Origin: Bradyrhizobium sp. BTAi1
GTDB lineage: Bacteria; Pseudomonadota; Alphaproteobacteria; Rhizobiales; Xanthobacteraceae
Length of the DNA: 64,000 bases
Direction of reading: 5' to 3'
Assembly: GCF_000015165.1 (NCBI RefSeq)
Contig: NC_009485.1
Span: 3,367,501 to 3,431,500 of the forward strand
How positions within the stretch are numbered: position 1 is the stretch's first letter; each line of letters opens with the position of its first letter. Positions 26,146 through 34,428 of the stretch are shown one piece after another. The position numbers and the translations under genes are program-made. The notes under the pieces were generated by a model. The model was not told where the DNA came from. It searched no databases and saw nothing but the letters and a program-made list of their open reading frames with translations.

Positions 26146-26624
26146 ATGTCGTTCTGCCGGATGTTGGTGACCATCTTGGCGAGCACGCGCGCGCAGATCT
26201 CGATCTCGTCGGGGTCGATGCCCGCGGTCAGCCGATCATAGTTTCGTTCCATGATCGGCCAGACCTTTCGCAGCAAGGCTTCGCCGTCCGGAGTGAGGCC
26301 CACGACCCGCCGGCGCTGATCCTCCTCGGCAATCTCCCGCTTCACGAGGCCCGACGTCACCATGGATTCGACCATGCGGCTCGCGGTCGACTGTTCGGTC
26401 ACGGCGAGAACGGCGACCTCATTGACGGTGAGGGTCTTGTAGATGAACAGCACCGACAAGGTTCGGAATACGACGTTGTTGATGCCGTGCTCGCTGAGAT
26501 CACGGTTCTGATCGAGGTTCCAGCGATTGGCGAGCCGGTTGAGGAGATAGGGAATGTAGCTCTGCAGCTGGTCTCGCGTCCGGGGTGGTCCCGATTTCCA
26601 CCGATTCCTGGAGTCCTTGGCCAT
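26142..26624 (-). CDS. MarR-family transcriptional regulator (first of tandem pair)
   Basis: 160 residues. The winged helix-turn-helix lies in the middle (LTVNEVAVLAVTEQSTASRMVESMVTSGL, then REIAEEDQRRRVVGLTPDGEALL with the typical wing D-x-R-R). It has a longer N-terminal arm than usual (SYIPYLLNRLANRWNLDQN). It overlaps the second marR gene by one base (TAATG). It is last in the ior-marR-marR operon and probably responds to an aromatic acid or CoA ester. The motif shared by the promoters at 20946 and 30899 is a candidate target. Confidence 0.9.
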   Translation of the reverse strand: MAKDSRNRWKSGPPRTRDQLQSYIPYLLNRLANRWNLDQNRDLSEHGINNVVFRTLSVLFIYKTLTVNEVAVLAVTEQSTASRMVESMVTSGLVKREIAEEDQRRRVVGLTPDGEALLRKVWPIMERNYDRLTAGIDPDEIEICARVLAKMVTNIRQNDI

Positions 26625-27118
26625 TAGGTCCTGCGATTCTGATTTTTCTGCTCGGAGCGGACTTTGGAGGAGATCGACCGTAGGATCGAAAGCGCGGCCT
26701 CCAGTTCGTGAGTCGGGACATCTTCGAGGCGCTGTCGCAGATGCCTGTTGTGCACGCCAGCCGCCTTCCTGAACACCGCTTCGCCCTTGGGCGTCAAGCG
26801 AACAATGAACGAACGCCGATCCTCGTTCGACATCTCCCTGCTGATGAGCTCGTCCGCCGCCAGACGTTGCACCAGCCCTGACACATTGCCGCCCGACACT
26901 TTCAGGTTCTGCGTCAACCGCCCGAGCGTCAGACCGTCAGGATAGCGGGCGAGCTGAGCGAGCGCATCGAACTTCGCCAAGGACAAGCCCAGTTCCGCGA
27001 TCATCGCCGCGTTCAGGGCGGCAAACAGCTCGCCGTGAAGCGACAGAAGTTGCAGCCAGAACCGGGTCTCGGTCTGTCCGGTGGCGGGCGTGGTGGCCTT
27101 CTCGCGTGCTGCAGACAT
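26624..27118 (-). CDS. MarR-family transcriptional regulator (second of tandem pair)
   Basis: 164 residues from ATG 27118 (MSAAREK); an upstream in-frame start at 27151 is less likely. The winged helix has LTLGRLTQNLKVSGGNVSGLVQRL and the wing REMSNEDRRSFIVRLTPKGE. It differs clearly in sequence from its tandem partner, so it is not a recent duplicate; it is closer in layout to the third MarR at 47190. The gene is 51 bp after the iorB-like gene on the same strand. MarR proteins of IAA-degradation loci are substrate-responsive repressors, which would fit here. Confidence 0.9.
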   Translation of the reverse strand: MSAAREKATTPATGQTETRFWLQLLSLHGELFAALNAAMIAELGLSLAKFDALAQLARYPDGLTLGRLTQNLKVSGGNVSGLVQRLAADELISREMSNEDRRSFIVRLTPKGEAVFRKAAGVHNRHLRQRLEDVPTHELEAALSILRSISSKVRSEQKNQNRRT

Positions 27119-27169
27119 GGCGTCCCGTCGAGTAGGGGCAGTGAACGGCAAGATGCGCAGCCGGCGCGA

Positions 27170-28729
27170 TCAGGCGAAAGACTTGATGGTCCGGATCACG
27201 CCGTCGAGCTCGGTGCCCGCGCTGTCCTTCAGCGCGGCTTCCCGCAGCCGCCGTGCCCAGTCGGCGGCATCCTCGCGCCGCTCGATCAGCTTGATCGCTG
27301 CAAGCGTGCGGTCGAACTTCGAAAGACCTCTTCCGTGCGTATCGGAATAGCCCTTCACCAGACGGCGGCATTGCAGGATTTCGACGCCCAGCTGGTAATT
27401 GCTCCGGACGGCCGCTGTGGCGGCCGCGAGCCATTCGTCCCGGTGCGCCGTCTCGACAGCGTGACGCAGGGTGGCGCGGCGCAGGCCGCGGAACCCGCCG
27501 ACGGCATAGAGGGCCAGGAACCAGGGGAGGGAATAGGTCCGGACCCGGCGCCCTTTGCTGACGCGGCGGTCGAGCCAGCCGACCAGACGCGGCTTGCCGC
27601 CGAGCCAGCGGCCGAGGCGCGCTGGCAGCATGCCGATCACCTCCTCCATCCGGGGATGCATGAATTCGGTCGTCTGCAGCACGGAATCCTGCGACAATTC
27701 GAGTTCATTCGCGATCCGTGCGCGGCGGCCCGCCCGTGTTTTCAGATCGGCGACCCGGATGACGTCATCATAGGCCATGGCGTTGGCGAGGTATTTCGCC
27801 GCGGCCTCGGTGAAGGCGAACGCCTTGTCGCCGCCGCAGCATTGGCGGTCGGCCGCCAGCAACCTGTCGAGCAGATCCAGATATTCGCTGCCGTAAGCGA
27901 GATCCTGGAAGTCGATGACCTTCTTCAGTCCGGCCAGCGCCATGGCCTGCACAGGGGCCGGGAATTGCTGCTTGAGGCGCGTGACAAGGGCGGCGAGACC
28001 CGGCTCCATCGGAGCGTGAGCCGGGCGGGTGGCCTCCGCCGGTTTTGGTGCCGCGGCCGCGAAGGATCCCGTCTGAACCTGGGCGAGGGCGGAATCGAAG
28101 GTCCGCAGGCTAGCATTCGCGCCCTTGCTGCCGGCGCGGATCACTGCGCGAAAGCTCTCCACATTGAACGGCAGAACGCCGGCCGCGGCGAGGGCGCCGA
28201 ACATCGCCGCCGAAATGACGCTGCCATGGGCGATCGCCAGCGCATTCATGTCGAAGACGATCTCGGTCTTGGCCGCGATGCCGATCGCGCCGGTCACCGC
28301 GCCCTGGTCGGCGATGCCATTTCCCGGCGCGATCTTCTCGGCGATCGCGAATGAGCGGTGATCCGACGCGATCAGCGTGGTCCGGTCCGGGGTCACGAGG
28401 CCGCGCAGGATCGAGCGGCCGGCCTCCATGAATTCGGCCGCCATGACGACGTCGACGTCGCCGGGAGTCGGCGTGAGCGCGAGCACAGGCTTGCGGCCAT
28501 CGAGCGGCGGCATCGCTTCGATGTAATAGATGGTCGCGCCGGTGCGTTGGGCGACGCCGGGAACCGATGTCGATTGCGCGACCCAGCCCTGGTCCTCGGC
28601 GAGCTGAACGATCCAGTCGGTGAGCACGCCGCCGCCCTGGCCACCCATCGCCACGATGGCAATCGAGATCGGCCGTTCGGTGGCATCGCCAGCCGCGGGA
28701 AGCGCCAGGCGGGTGGATTCGTCTCTCAT
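27170..28729 (-). CDS. 2-oxoacid:ferredoxin oxidoreductase, IorB-type gamma/beta subunit with C-terminal DUF6537-like domain
   Basis: 519 residues. The N-terminal 200 form the pyruvate-ferredoxin oxidoreductase gamma domain (IVAMGGQGGGVLTDWI, VPGVAQRTGATIYYIE, AIGIAAKTEIVFDMNALA). A long C-terminal part follows, as in proteins annotated indolepyruvate oxidoreductase subunit beta of the large type. It overlaps the alpha gene by 4 bases. With the alpha subunit it would oxidatively decarboxylate an aryl 2-oxoacid to an acyl-CoA. In this island, isatinate (2-aminophenylglyoxylate) or indolepyruvate are the logical substrates. Confidence 0.88.
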   Translation of the reverse strand: MRDESTRLALPAAGDATERPISIAIVAMGGQGGGVLTDWIVQLAEDQGWVAQSTSVPGVAQRTGATIYYIEAMPPLDGRKPVLALTPTPGDVDVVMAAEFMEAGRSILRGLVTPDRTTLIASDHRSFAIAEKIAPGNGIADQGAVTGAIGIAAKTEIVFDMNALAIAHGSVISAAMFGALAAAGVLPFNVESFRAVIRAGSKGANASLRTFDSALAQVQTGSFAAAAPKPAEATRPAHAPMEPGLAALVTRLKQQFPAPVQAMALAGLKKVIDFQDLAYGSEYLDLLDRLLAADRQCCGGDKAFAFTEAAAKYLANAMAYDDVIRVADLKTRAGRRARIANELELSQDSVLQTTEFMHPRMEEVIGMLPARLGRWLGGKPRLVGWLDRRVSKGRRVRTYSLPWFLALYAVGGFRGLRRATLRHAVETAHRDEWLAAATAAVRSNYQLGVEILQCRRLVKGYSDTHGRGLSKFDRTLAAIKLIERREDAADWARRLREAALKDSAGTELDGVIRTIKSFA

Positions 28730-30885
28730 GCCAGCGCCTCGAGCACGGGGCGCTTGCGATCTCGCCGCTGCTGCAGCCAGCCGATCACGGCCATGCTCAG
28801 CTTGGATTTGAACCTGTCCCAGCGCGTCGGATTATGGATGACATCGGCGCGGTAGAAGGACGGGCACAGCACGGCCGCCTCCGCGACCTCGCCGCAATTG
28901 CCGCAGCCGACGCAGGAATTGTCGATGGCGGCGACGGGATCATCCCGCAGCGGATCGTCGAGCTGCTTCACGGACAGCGACGGACAGCCGGAGAGCCGGA
29001 TACAGGCATGGTCGCCGGTGCAGACGTCTTCATCGACGCCGAACCGCTCCTTCACGGTGCGCACACCGTCCTTGATGGCCTTGTTGATCTGCGGCCGTAC
29101 GCGACGCTGCTTGTTCAGCATGCATTCGGAGGACGCCACGATGACCTTCGGGCCTTCTGCCTGCGTGGTCAGCGCCTCCTTGAGGGTGTCGCGCATCCGG
29201 CCGACGTCATAGGTGCGATCGATCTGCCGGACCCATTGGCCGCCAATGCCCTTGACGGCCTGCACGATCGAATTGTTGGTCTTGCGCCGCGTATTGGTGG
29301 CGCGCGAGGACAGGATGTCCTGGCCGCCGGTGGCCGACGTGTAGTAGTTGTCGACGATGACGAACACGCCGTCGTGCTTGTTGAACACGGCATTGCCGAT
29401 GCCGCTGGTCAGTCCATTGTGCCAGAAGCCGCCATCGCCCATCACCGCGATCGCGCGCTTGTCAGCCTTCACGTTGAAGGCCGAGGTCGAGGCGGGACCG
29501 AGGCCGAAGCCCATGGTCGTTGCGCCGATGTTGAAGGGCGGAAGAATCGAGAACAGATGGCAGCCGATGTCGGCCGAGACATGGTGCTGGCCGAGCTCCT
29601 CCTCGACGAGCTTCATGGCAGCGAAGATCGGCCGCTCCGGACAACCGGTGCAAAGTCCGGGAGGACGGGCCGGTACGACCTGTTTCAGCCTCTCCACGGC
29701 AGGATGGTTGAGCACGGGCGTGGCATCGGGAGCGGGCGGCCGATTGCCGAGCAGTCTTGGCTCGCACCTCTCCAGAAAGTCGCGGACGCCGCCAAGCAGG
29801 ACCTGCGCAGTATAGTCGCCCCCCATGGGCAACACGTCCTTGCCATGAATGCGCGCCTGAATGTCTTTGCGCCGGAGCACGGTGTTGATCGCCTGTTCGA
29901 GATATTCCGGCTGACCTTCCTCGACGATCAGCACGGCCTCCTTGTCCAGGCAGAACTCCGCGACCTCGCTGTCGATCACCGGATAGGTGACGTTCATGAC
30001 ATAGAGCGGAACCTGGGTGTTGCCGTAAGCGTCGGAGAGGCCGAGATATTGCAGCGCGCGGATGACGTTGTTGTACATCCCGCCCTGCATGATGATGCCG
30101 ACTTTGCCCTGCTTCGGTCCGAACTGTTCATTCAACCTGTTCTCGTGAACGAACCGGATCGCTGCCGGCATCCGGGTCTTGATCTTCTCCTGCTCATGCT
30201 CGTAGGCCGCCGGCGGCAGCACGATGCGGTTGACGTCGCGCTTGGGATTGTTGAGGGCGTCCTTGATGGTGTGGCGCGGCTTGAGATTGTCCTTGCAGAC
30301 GAAGCTTCCGTGCATGTGGCAGGCGCGAACACGAACCTCGAGCATGACGGGTGTGTTCGAATATTCCGAGAGCTCGAAGCCCTTCTCGATCAGATTGACG
30401 ATGCATTCATGATCGGGGCGCGGGTCGAGCAGCCACATCTGCGACTTCATCGCGAAGGCATGCGTGCGCTCCTGCATGATCGAGGAGCCTTCGCCGTAAT
30501 CCTCGCCGACGATGATCATCGTGCCGCCGGTGACGCCGCCCGACGCGAGGTTGGCCAGCGCGTCGGAGGCGACATTGGTCCCCACGGTCGATTTCCACGC
30601 CACCGCGCCGCGCAGGGGATACATGACCGACGCCGAGAGCATCGCCGCCGCCGCCGCTTCGTTCGCCGAACTCTGGAAGACGACGCCAAGCTCATCGAGG
30701 ACATCCTTGGCGTCGGCGAGCACGTCCATCAGATGCGAGATCGGCGATCCCTGGTAGCCGCCGACATAGGCTACTCCCGACTGCAGCAGCGCCTTGGTGA
30801 TTGCGAGGATGCCTTCGCCGCGAAAGGTGTCGCCGTGCCCAAGCCGGAGATCCTCGACCTCGCGCGCAAAAGAACGTTCCGCCAT
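28726..30885 (-). CDS. iorA: Indolepyruvate:ferredoxin oxidoreductase-type alpha subunit (TPP and Fe-S)
   Basis: 719 residues. An N-terminal pyrimidine-binding domain (GGYQGSPISHLMDVL), a TPP domain with MGDGGFWHNGLTSGIGNAVFN and a C-terminal Fe-S region (CTGDHACIRLSGCPSL and CVGCGNCGEVAEAAVLCPSF) match IorA. CTGCPERPIFAAMK in the middle is also typical. It is the first gene of the operon; GGAGG lies just upstream and the promoter at 30909-30937 is near-consensus. The enzyme makes acyl-CoA, CO2 and reduced ferredoxin from an aryl-2-oxoacid. Family and gene order are certain; the real substrate is not. Confidence 0.92.
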   Translation of the reverse strand: MAERSFAREVEDLRLGHGDTFRGEGILAITKALLQSGVAYVGGYQGSPISHLMDVLADAKDVLDELGVVFQSSANEAAAAAMLSASVMYPLRGAVAWKSTVGTNVASDALANLASGGVTGGTMIIVGEDYGEGSSIMQERTHAFAMKSQMWLLDPRPDHECIVNLIEKGFELSEYSNTPVMLEVRVRACHMHGSFVCKDNLKPRHTIKDALNNPKRDVNRIVLPPAAYEHEQEKIKTRMPAAIRFVHENRLNEQFGPKQGKVGIIMQGGMYNNVIRALQYLGLSDAYGNTQVPLYVMNVTYPVIDSEVAEFCLDKEAVLIVEEGQPEYLEQAINTVLRRKDIQARIHGKDVLPMGGDYTAQVLLGGVRDFLERCEPRLLGNRPPAPDATPVLNHPAVERLKQVVPARPPGLCTGCPERPIFAAMKLVEEELGQHHVSADIGCHLFSILPPFNIGATTMGFGLGPASTSAFNVKADKRAIAVMGDGGFWHNGLTSGIGNAVFNKHDGVFVIVDNYYTSATGGQDILSSRATNTRRKTNNSIVQAVKGIGGQWVRQIDRTYDVGRMRDTLKEALTTQAEGPKVIVASSECMLNKQRRVRPQINKAIKDGVRTVKERFGVDEDVCTGDHACIRLSGCPSLSVKQLDDPLRDDPVAAIDNSCVGCGNCGEVAEAAVLCPSFYRADVIHNPTRWDRFKSKLSMAVIGWLQQRRDRKRPVLEALA

Positions 30886-30898
30886 TGCACCCTCCAGA

Positions 30899-30937
30899 AA
30901 TATGCGATATCATAATTTTACATATGAAATAAGTCAA
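30899..30937 (-). promoter_or_regulatory. Promoter/operator of the ior-marR operon
   Basis: On the minus strand, TTGACT (30937-30932), a 17-base spacer and TATGAT (30914-30909) form a near-consensus sigma-70 promoter. The plus-strand stretch AATATGCGATATCATA (30899-30914) covers the -10 and the start site and matches the site at 20946-20961 at 13 of 16 positions. A CATATG palindrome lies in the spacer. The position suggests repression, possibly by the MarR proteins encoded in the same operon. Confidence 0.7.
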
Positions 30938-31153
30938 CGCGGTTAAGCGTTGCCGATCCTTCCGGAGCATCGCTCCGGGACGTTACCACAGGCCGGTGAC
31001 GGCGCGGTCCGGATGCTGAAACACTCTGGTTTCAGGGCTGCCGCGGTCCAGGCCTCACCCCGCCTGTCTCGACGCAAGCGCGACCGCTGCCAAGGCCGCA
31101 TTGGTGGACGAGGCCGCCGCCAGACACGCCGTGACGCACACATGGAGGGAAGA

Positions 31154-32260
31154 ATGCGCGAGAACGTCATCGGTCGGGCCAATGTCGAGGATACGCCCGA
31201 GCTACAGGCCTACTACAAGGATCTGGAGAAATACGAGGCGGGAGCGCTCTGGACGGTCGCCAACAAGATCGAGCCATGGCAGCCGCAATCTGCGTCCGTT
31301 CCCGTACTCTGGCGCTACCAGGATCTGCGCGAGCATGTGCTCCGGTCGGTGGAGTTGGTCTCCCCGGAGAAGGCGGGACGCCGCGTGATCTATCTCAACA
31401 ATCCGGGGCGCCGGGACGTGTCGGCCGCGGTCGGCTGGCTCTATTCCGGCCTGCAGGTGATGCATCCCGGGGAGGTCGCTTCCGCGCATGCGCACTCCGC
31501 CTCCGCCTTGCGCTTCATCATGGAGGGGACGGGCGCCTACACCATCGTCGACGGCCACAAGATGACGCTCGGCGCGCGCGACTTTGTGCTCACACCGAAT
31601 GGGACCTGGCACGAGCATGGGGTCGAGGCCGGCGGCTCCGTCTGCATATGGCAGGATGGTCTCGACATTCCGCTGGTCAACGCGCTGGAGGCCAACTTCT
31701 TCGCGGTGCATCCAAAGATTCAGCAGGAGGAGTCCGGCTATCCCGTGGACGATATGACCAAGACCTGGGGCAATCCCGGCCTTCGTCCGGCCGATTCGCG
31801 GTGGTCGAAGGGCTATTCGCCGATGTTCAAATATGAATGGGAGCCGACCTACGACTCCTTGCGGAAGTATGCCGCCGCGACCGACGGGTCGCCCTTTGAC
31901 GGAATTCTGATGAACTACGTCAATCCGATCACCGGCGGGCACGTGATGCAGACGATCGGCGCCAGCATGCAACTGCTCCGGCCCGGTGAAAAGACCAAGT
32001 CGCATCGGCACACCGGCAGCTTCATCTATCAGGTCGCCAAGGGACGGGGGTATTCGATCGTCGCCGGCAAACGGCTGGATTGGCAGGAGCGCGATGTCTT
32101 CTGTGTCCCGTCCTGGGCCTGGCACGAGCATGGCAATGCGTCGGACAGTGACGACGCCTGCCTGTTCAGCTTCAACGACCTCCCGGTCATCGAGGGGCTT
32201 GGGTTCTATCGGGAAGAGGCCTACGGCGACAATTCAGGCCATCAGCCCTCAGCGTCCTGA
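31154..32260 (+). CDS. Bicupin ring-cleavage dioxygenase, gentisate/salicylate 1,2-dioxygenase family
   Basis: 368 residues from ATG 31154, which follows GGAGGGA; ATG 31142 inside that site is less likely. Two cupin domains are present. The first has the metal-ligand pattern AHAHSASALRFIMEG and TWHEHG; the second has SHRHTGSFIYQV and AWHEHGN. Ferrous enzymes of this family cleave gentisate, salicylate, 1-hydroxy-2-naphthoate or 5-substituted salicylates/anthranilates between C1 and C2. It leads the rightward operon, followed by an FAA-family hydrolase, the normal next step. For the auxin hypothesis the substrate would be anthranilate or a hydroxylated form. Confidence 0.88.
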   Translation: MRENVIGRANVEDTPELQAYYKDLEKYEAGALWTVANKIEPWQPQSASVPVLWRYQDLREHVLRSVELVSPEKAGRRVIYLNNPGRRDVSAAVGWLYSGLQVMHPGEVASAHAHSASALRFIMEGTGAYTIVDGHKMTLGARDFVLTPNGTWHEHGVEAGGSVCIWQDGLDIPLVNALEANFFAVHPKIQQEESGYPVDDMTKTWGNPGLRPADSRWSKGYSPMFKYEWEPTYDSLRKYAAATDGSPFDGILMNYVNPITGGHVMQTIGASMQLLRPGEKTKSHRHTGSFIYQVAKGRGYSIVAGKRLDWQERDVFCVPSWAWHEHGNASDSDDACLFSFNDLPVIEGLGFYREEAYGDNSGHQPSAS

Positions 32261-32300
32261 GCCTTCAACAGTTCCACCAGAAAAGCCGGATCGTCACGTC

Positions 32301-33209
32301 ATGCGCCTTGTTACTTACACCCTGGGCTCCAGCGGCGCCCGTCTGGGTGCTCTCGTCAATGGACTGGTCGTCGATGTCGAGCGCCTCGGTGCCTCGCACC
32401 ATCTCTCGTGGCCGAACGACATGCTGTCGTTCATCGACAATAGCGTCACGCTTCTTCCCGCGCTCGGGCAATGCCTGGACAGCGGAAGCGGATCTCTGCC
32501 GAGCGGTTCTGCCGTCCCGGTCGAGGACGTCAAATTGCTGGCTCCCATTCCCCGTCCGCGAAAGAACATTTTCGGCATCGGCCTCAACTACCGCGCCCAT
32601 GTTGCGGAGTCCGCCAAGAGCCTGGACACGGACAAGGATCTGCCGAAGCAGCCGGTGGTCTTCTCCAAGCCGCCGACCGCGGTGATCGGGCCGGGGGCGG
32701 CCATCCAGCACAATGCGAAGATGACGCAGCAGCTCGACTGGGAGGTGGAGCTCGCGGTGATCATTGGCAAGACCGCAACGCGCATTGCGGTCGCAAATGC
32801 GATGAAGCATGTCTTCGGCTATTCGGTGATGATCGACATCTCCGCGCGCGATAATCGTCGCGCCGGCCAGTGGATTTTCTCGAAGGGCATGGACACCTAC
32901 GCGCCCTTCGGCCCGTGCATCGTGACCGCCGATGAGATACCCGATCCGCACGATCTGCGTCTCTGGCTCACGAAGAACGGGCAAACGAAGCAGGATTCGA
33001 ACACCAAATACATGATCTTCGACATTCCAACGCTGATCACGGACATTTCTTCGGGAATGACGCTGGAGCCGGGCGACATCATCGCGACCGGAACGCCCGA
33101 TGGCGTCGGCGCCGGAATGACACCGCAGGAATGGTTGTGGCCGGGCGACGTGGTCGAGGCCGGCATTGACAGGATCGGCGTCATCAGGCACCCGGTGGTG
33201 GCGATCTGA
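32301..33209 (+). CDS. Fumarylacetoacetate hydrolase family protein (fumarylpyruvate hydrolase-like)
   Basis: 302 residues. The catalytic fold is marked by FGIGLNYRAHVAE, WEVELAVIIGKTA, GYSVMIDISARDNR, FSKGMDTYAPFGPCIV and GDIIATGTPDGVG. Metal-dependent enzymes of this family split the 2,4-dioxo or dienoate product of ring cleavage. It lies directly after the bicupin gene, consistent with gentisate- or salicylate-type ring fission. Its stop overlaps the thioesterase start (TGATG). Confidence 0.92.
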   Translation: MRLVTYTLGSSGARLGALVNGLVVDVERLGASHHLSWPNDMLSFIDNSVTLLPALGQCLDSGSGSLPSGSAVPVEDVKLLAPIPRPRKNIFGIGLNYRAHVAESAKSLDTDKDLPKQPVVFSKPPTAVIGPGAAIQHNAKMTQQLDWEVELAVIIGKTATRIAVANAMKHVFGYSVMIDISARDNRRAGQWIFSKGMDTYAPFGPCIVTADEIPDPHDLRLWLTKNGQTKQDSNTKYMIFDIPTLITDISSGMTLEPGDIIATGTPDGVGAGMTPQEWLWPGDVVEAGIDRIGVIRHPVVAI

Positions 33210-33646
33210 TGAGCCGGTTCTCATTTGAGCGCGAGCTGAGATTCGGCGACTGCGATCCTTCAGGGATTGCCTACTTCCCGTCCTATCTCGACATGCTCAA
33301 TGGAGTTGTCGAGGAGTTCTGGGCGACGATCGGCTTTCCCTGGCAGGAGCTGATCACGGTCCGCAAGATCGGGACCCCCACGGTGCATCTCGACTGCGAT
33401 TTCTCGGTCCCGTCGCTGTTCGGCGACCGGCTGACCTTCGAGCTCCGCATCAAGCGCGTCGGCCGGGCATCGCTTCAACTGGGCCACGTCATATCGGGAT
33501 CGGATGGCGCCCGATGGACCGCAAATCAGATCCTGGCTGCAACATCCTTGGTTGATCGCCGTGCCATTCCATGGCCGGACGACGTTCGTGCGGCGCTTGT
33601 GAAAGGCCTGGAGATCACGGCCGACGGAGCACGATCCATCGCATGA
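33209..33646 (+). CDS. Acyl-CoA thioesterase, 4-hydroxybenzoyl-CoA thioesterase family
   Basis: 145 residues, hot-dog fold. The N-terminal FGDCDPSGIAYFPSYLDM holds the catalytic Asp of the Pseudomonas-type 4HBT family, and DRLTFELRIKRVG is the central strand. It hydrolyses an aromatic acyl-CoA to the free acid. Starting inside the FAA-hydrolase stop codon and overlapping the next gene by 4 bases, it is firmly part of the operon. In the proposed route it releases anthranilate from anthraniloyl-CoA before ring cleavage. Confidence 0.9.
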   Translation: MSRFSFERELRFGDCDPSGIAYFPSYLDMLNGVVEEFWATIGFPWQELITVRKIGTPTVHLDCDFSVPSLFGDRLTFELRIKRVGRASLQLGHVISGSDGARWTANQILAATSLVDRRAIPWPDDVRAALVKGLEITADGARSIA

Positions 33647-34359
33647 TCTCATGTTTCATGACCTTTGCTGACATGGCCGGCGAGCGGCGGATCAGTGCCG
33701 GGGATCTCGCGGCCGCGATCGAGGCAGTCGCGTCGATCCCGGATATGACGGAAGGGCTGCTGTTTACGCCACTCGAGCAGTCCGTCGATCATCCCTATCG
33801 CGCCGACGGTGCCGGACCGGCATTTGCACTGCAACTGCGCTTTCCGGACTTGCCGACCTGTGAGGCTGCCCTGAACAGGGGCGGCATTCTCTCTGGCCTG
33901 GCAACGGGCAGGGGGCTGTCGAGCCTTGCTGGATTGGACGTCACGCATCAGGTGATGGTGACGCGACGTTTCCCTGTCGATGTCGCCACGCATCCGGACG
34001 GCACGGTGAGACCGTGCAGCTATCTCGTTCATTATCCGGGGCCAGCCGACGACATGAACGCCTGGAATCTGCACTATATCGAGCACCATCCCGCGATCAT
34101 GCGGACGTTTCCGGATGTCCGCCAGATCGAGATCTATACGCGGGTCGATTGGATCGACCGGCTGCCCTCACGACGCGTCGAGCACATGCAGCGCAACAAA
34201 CTGGTGTTCGACAGTCCGGACGCGCTGGCGCGGGCGCTGAGTTCCGATGTGATCAAGCGGATGCGGGAGGACTTTCTCCGCTTCCCGCCATTTGCGGGCG
34301 GCAACAAGCATTTTCCGATGCTGACCACGACGGTCCGTCCCGGCACGGCACATCCATAG
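33643..34359 (+). CDS. EthD-like / dimeric alpha-beta barrel protein
   Basis: 238 residues from ATG 33643, which overlaps the thioesterase stop. The C-terminal half resembles EthD-type proteins: SYLVHYPGPADDMNAWNLHYIEHH, then PDVRQIEIYTRVDW. The N-terminal half (ADMAGERRISAGDLAAAIEAVASIP...DHPYRADGAGPAFALQLRF) may be a second, diverged ferredoxin-like barrel. Such small proteins accompany aromatic degradation enzymes and may act on a reactive ring intermediate. No catalytic role can be read with confidence. Confidence 0.75.
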   Translation: MISCFMTFADMAGERRISAGDLAAAIEAVASIPDMTEGLLFTPLEQSVDHPYRADGAGPAFALQLRFPDLPTCEAALNRGGILSGLATGRGLSSLAGLDVTHQVMVTRRFPVDVATHPDGTVRPCSYLVHYPGPADDMNAWNLHYIEHHPAIMRTFPDVRQIEIYTRVDWIDRLPSRRVEHMQRNKLVFDSPDALARALSSDVIKRMREDFLRFPPFAGGNKHFPMLTTTVRPGTAHP

Positions 34360-34378
34360 CGTGGCGAGCGTTGCTGCC

Positions 34379-34401
34379 CGCTTGGACGATTTGTCCACGC
34401 G
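34379..34401. terminator. Imperfect hairpin between convergent operons
   Basis: CGC-T-TGGAC (34379-34387) pairs with GTCCA-C-GCG (34393-34401), 8 pairs and one mismatch, around loop GATTT. It lies in the 69-bp gap between the EthD-like gene and the end of the ABC transporter operon. Confidence 0.4.
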
Positions 34402-34428
34402 CCGCGGCCAGCCCGTCACACCATCGCG

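Noticed and set aside
20979..34359. Classical gentisate pathway as the sole explanation of the island
   Set aside because: The bicupin and FAA hydrolase fit, but no maleylpyruvate isomerase was recognised, and the pathway does not account for IorAB, the DUF35/thiolase-like pair or the isatin-hydrolase-like cyclase.
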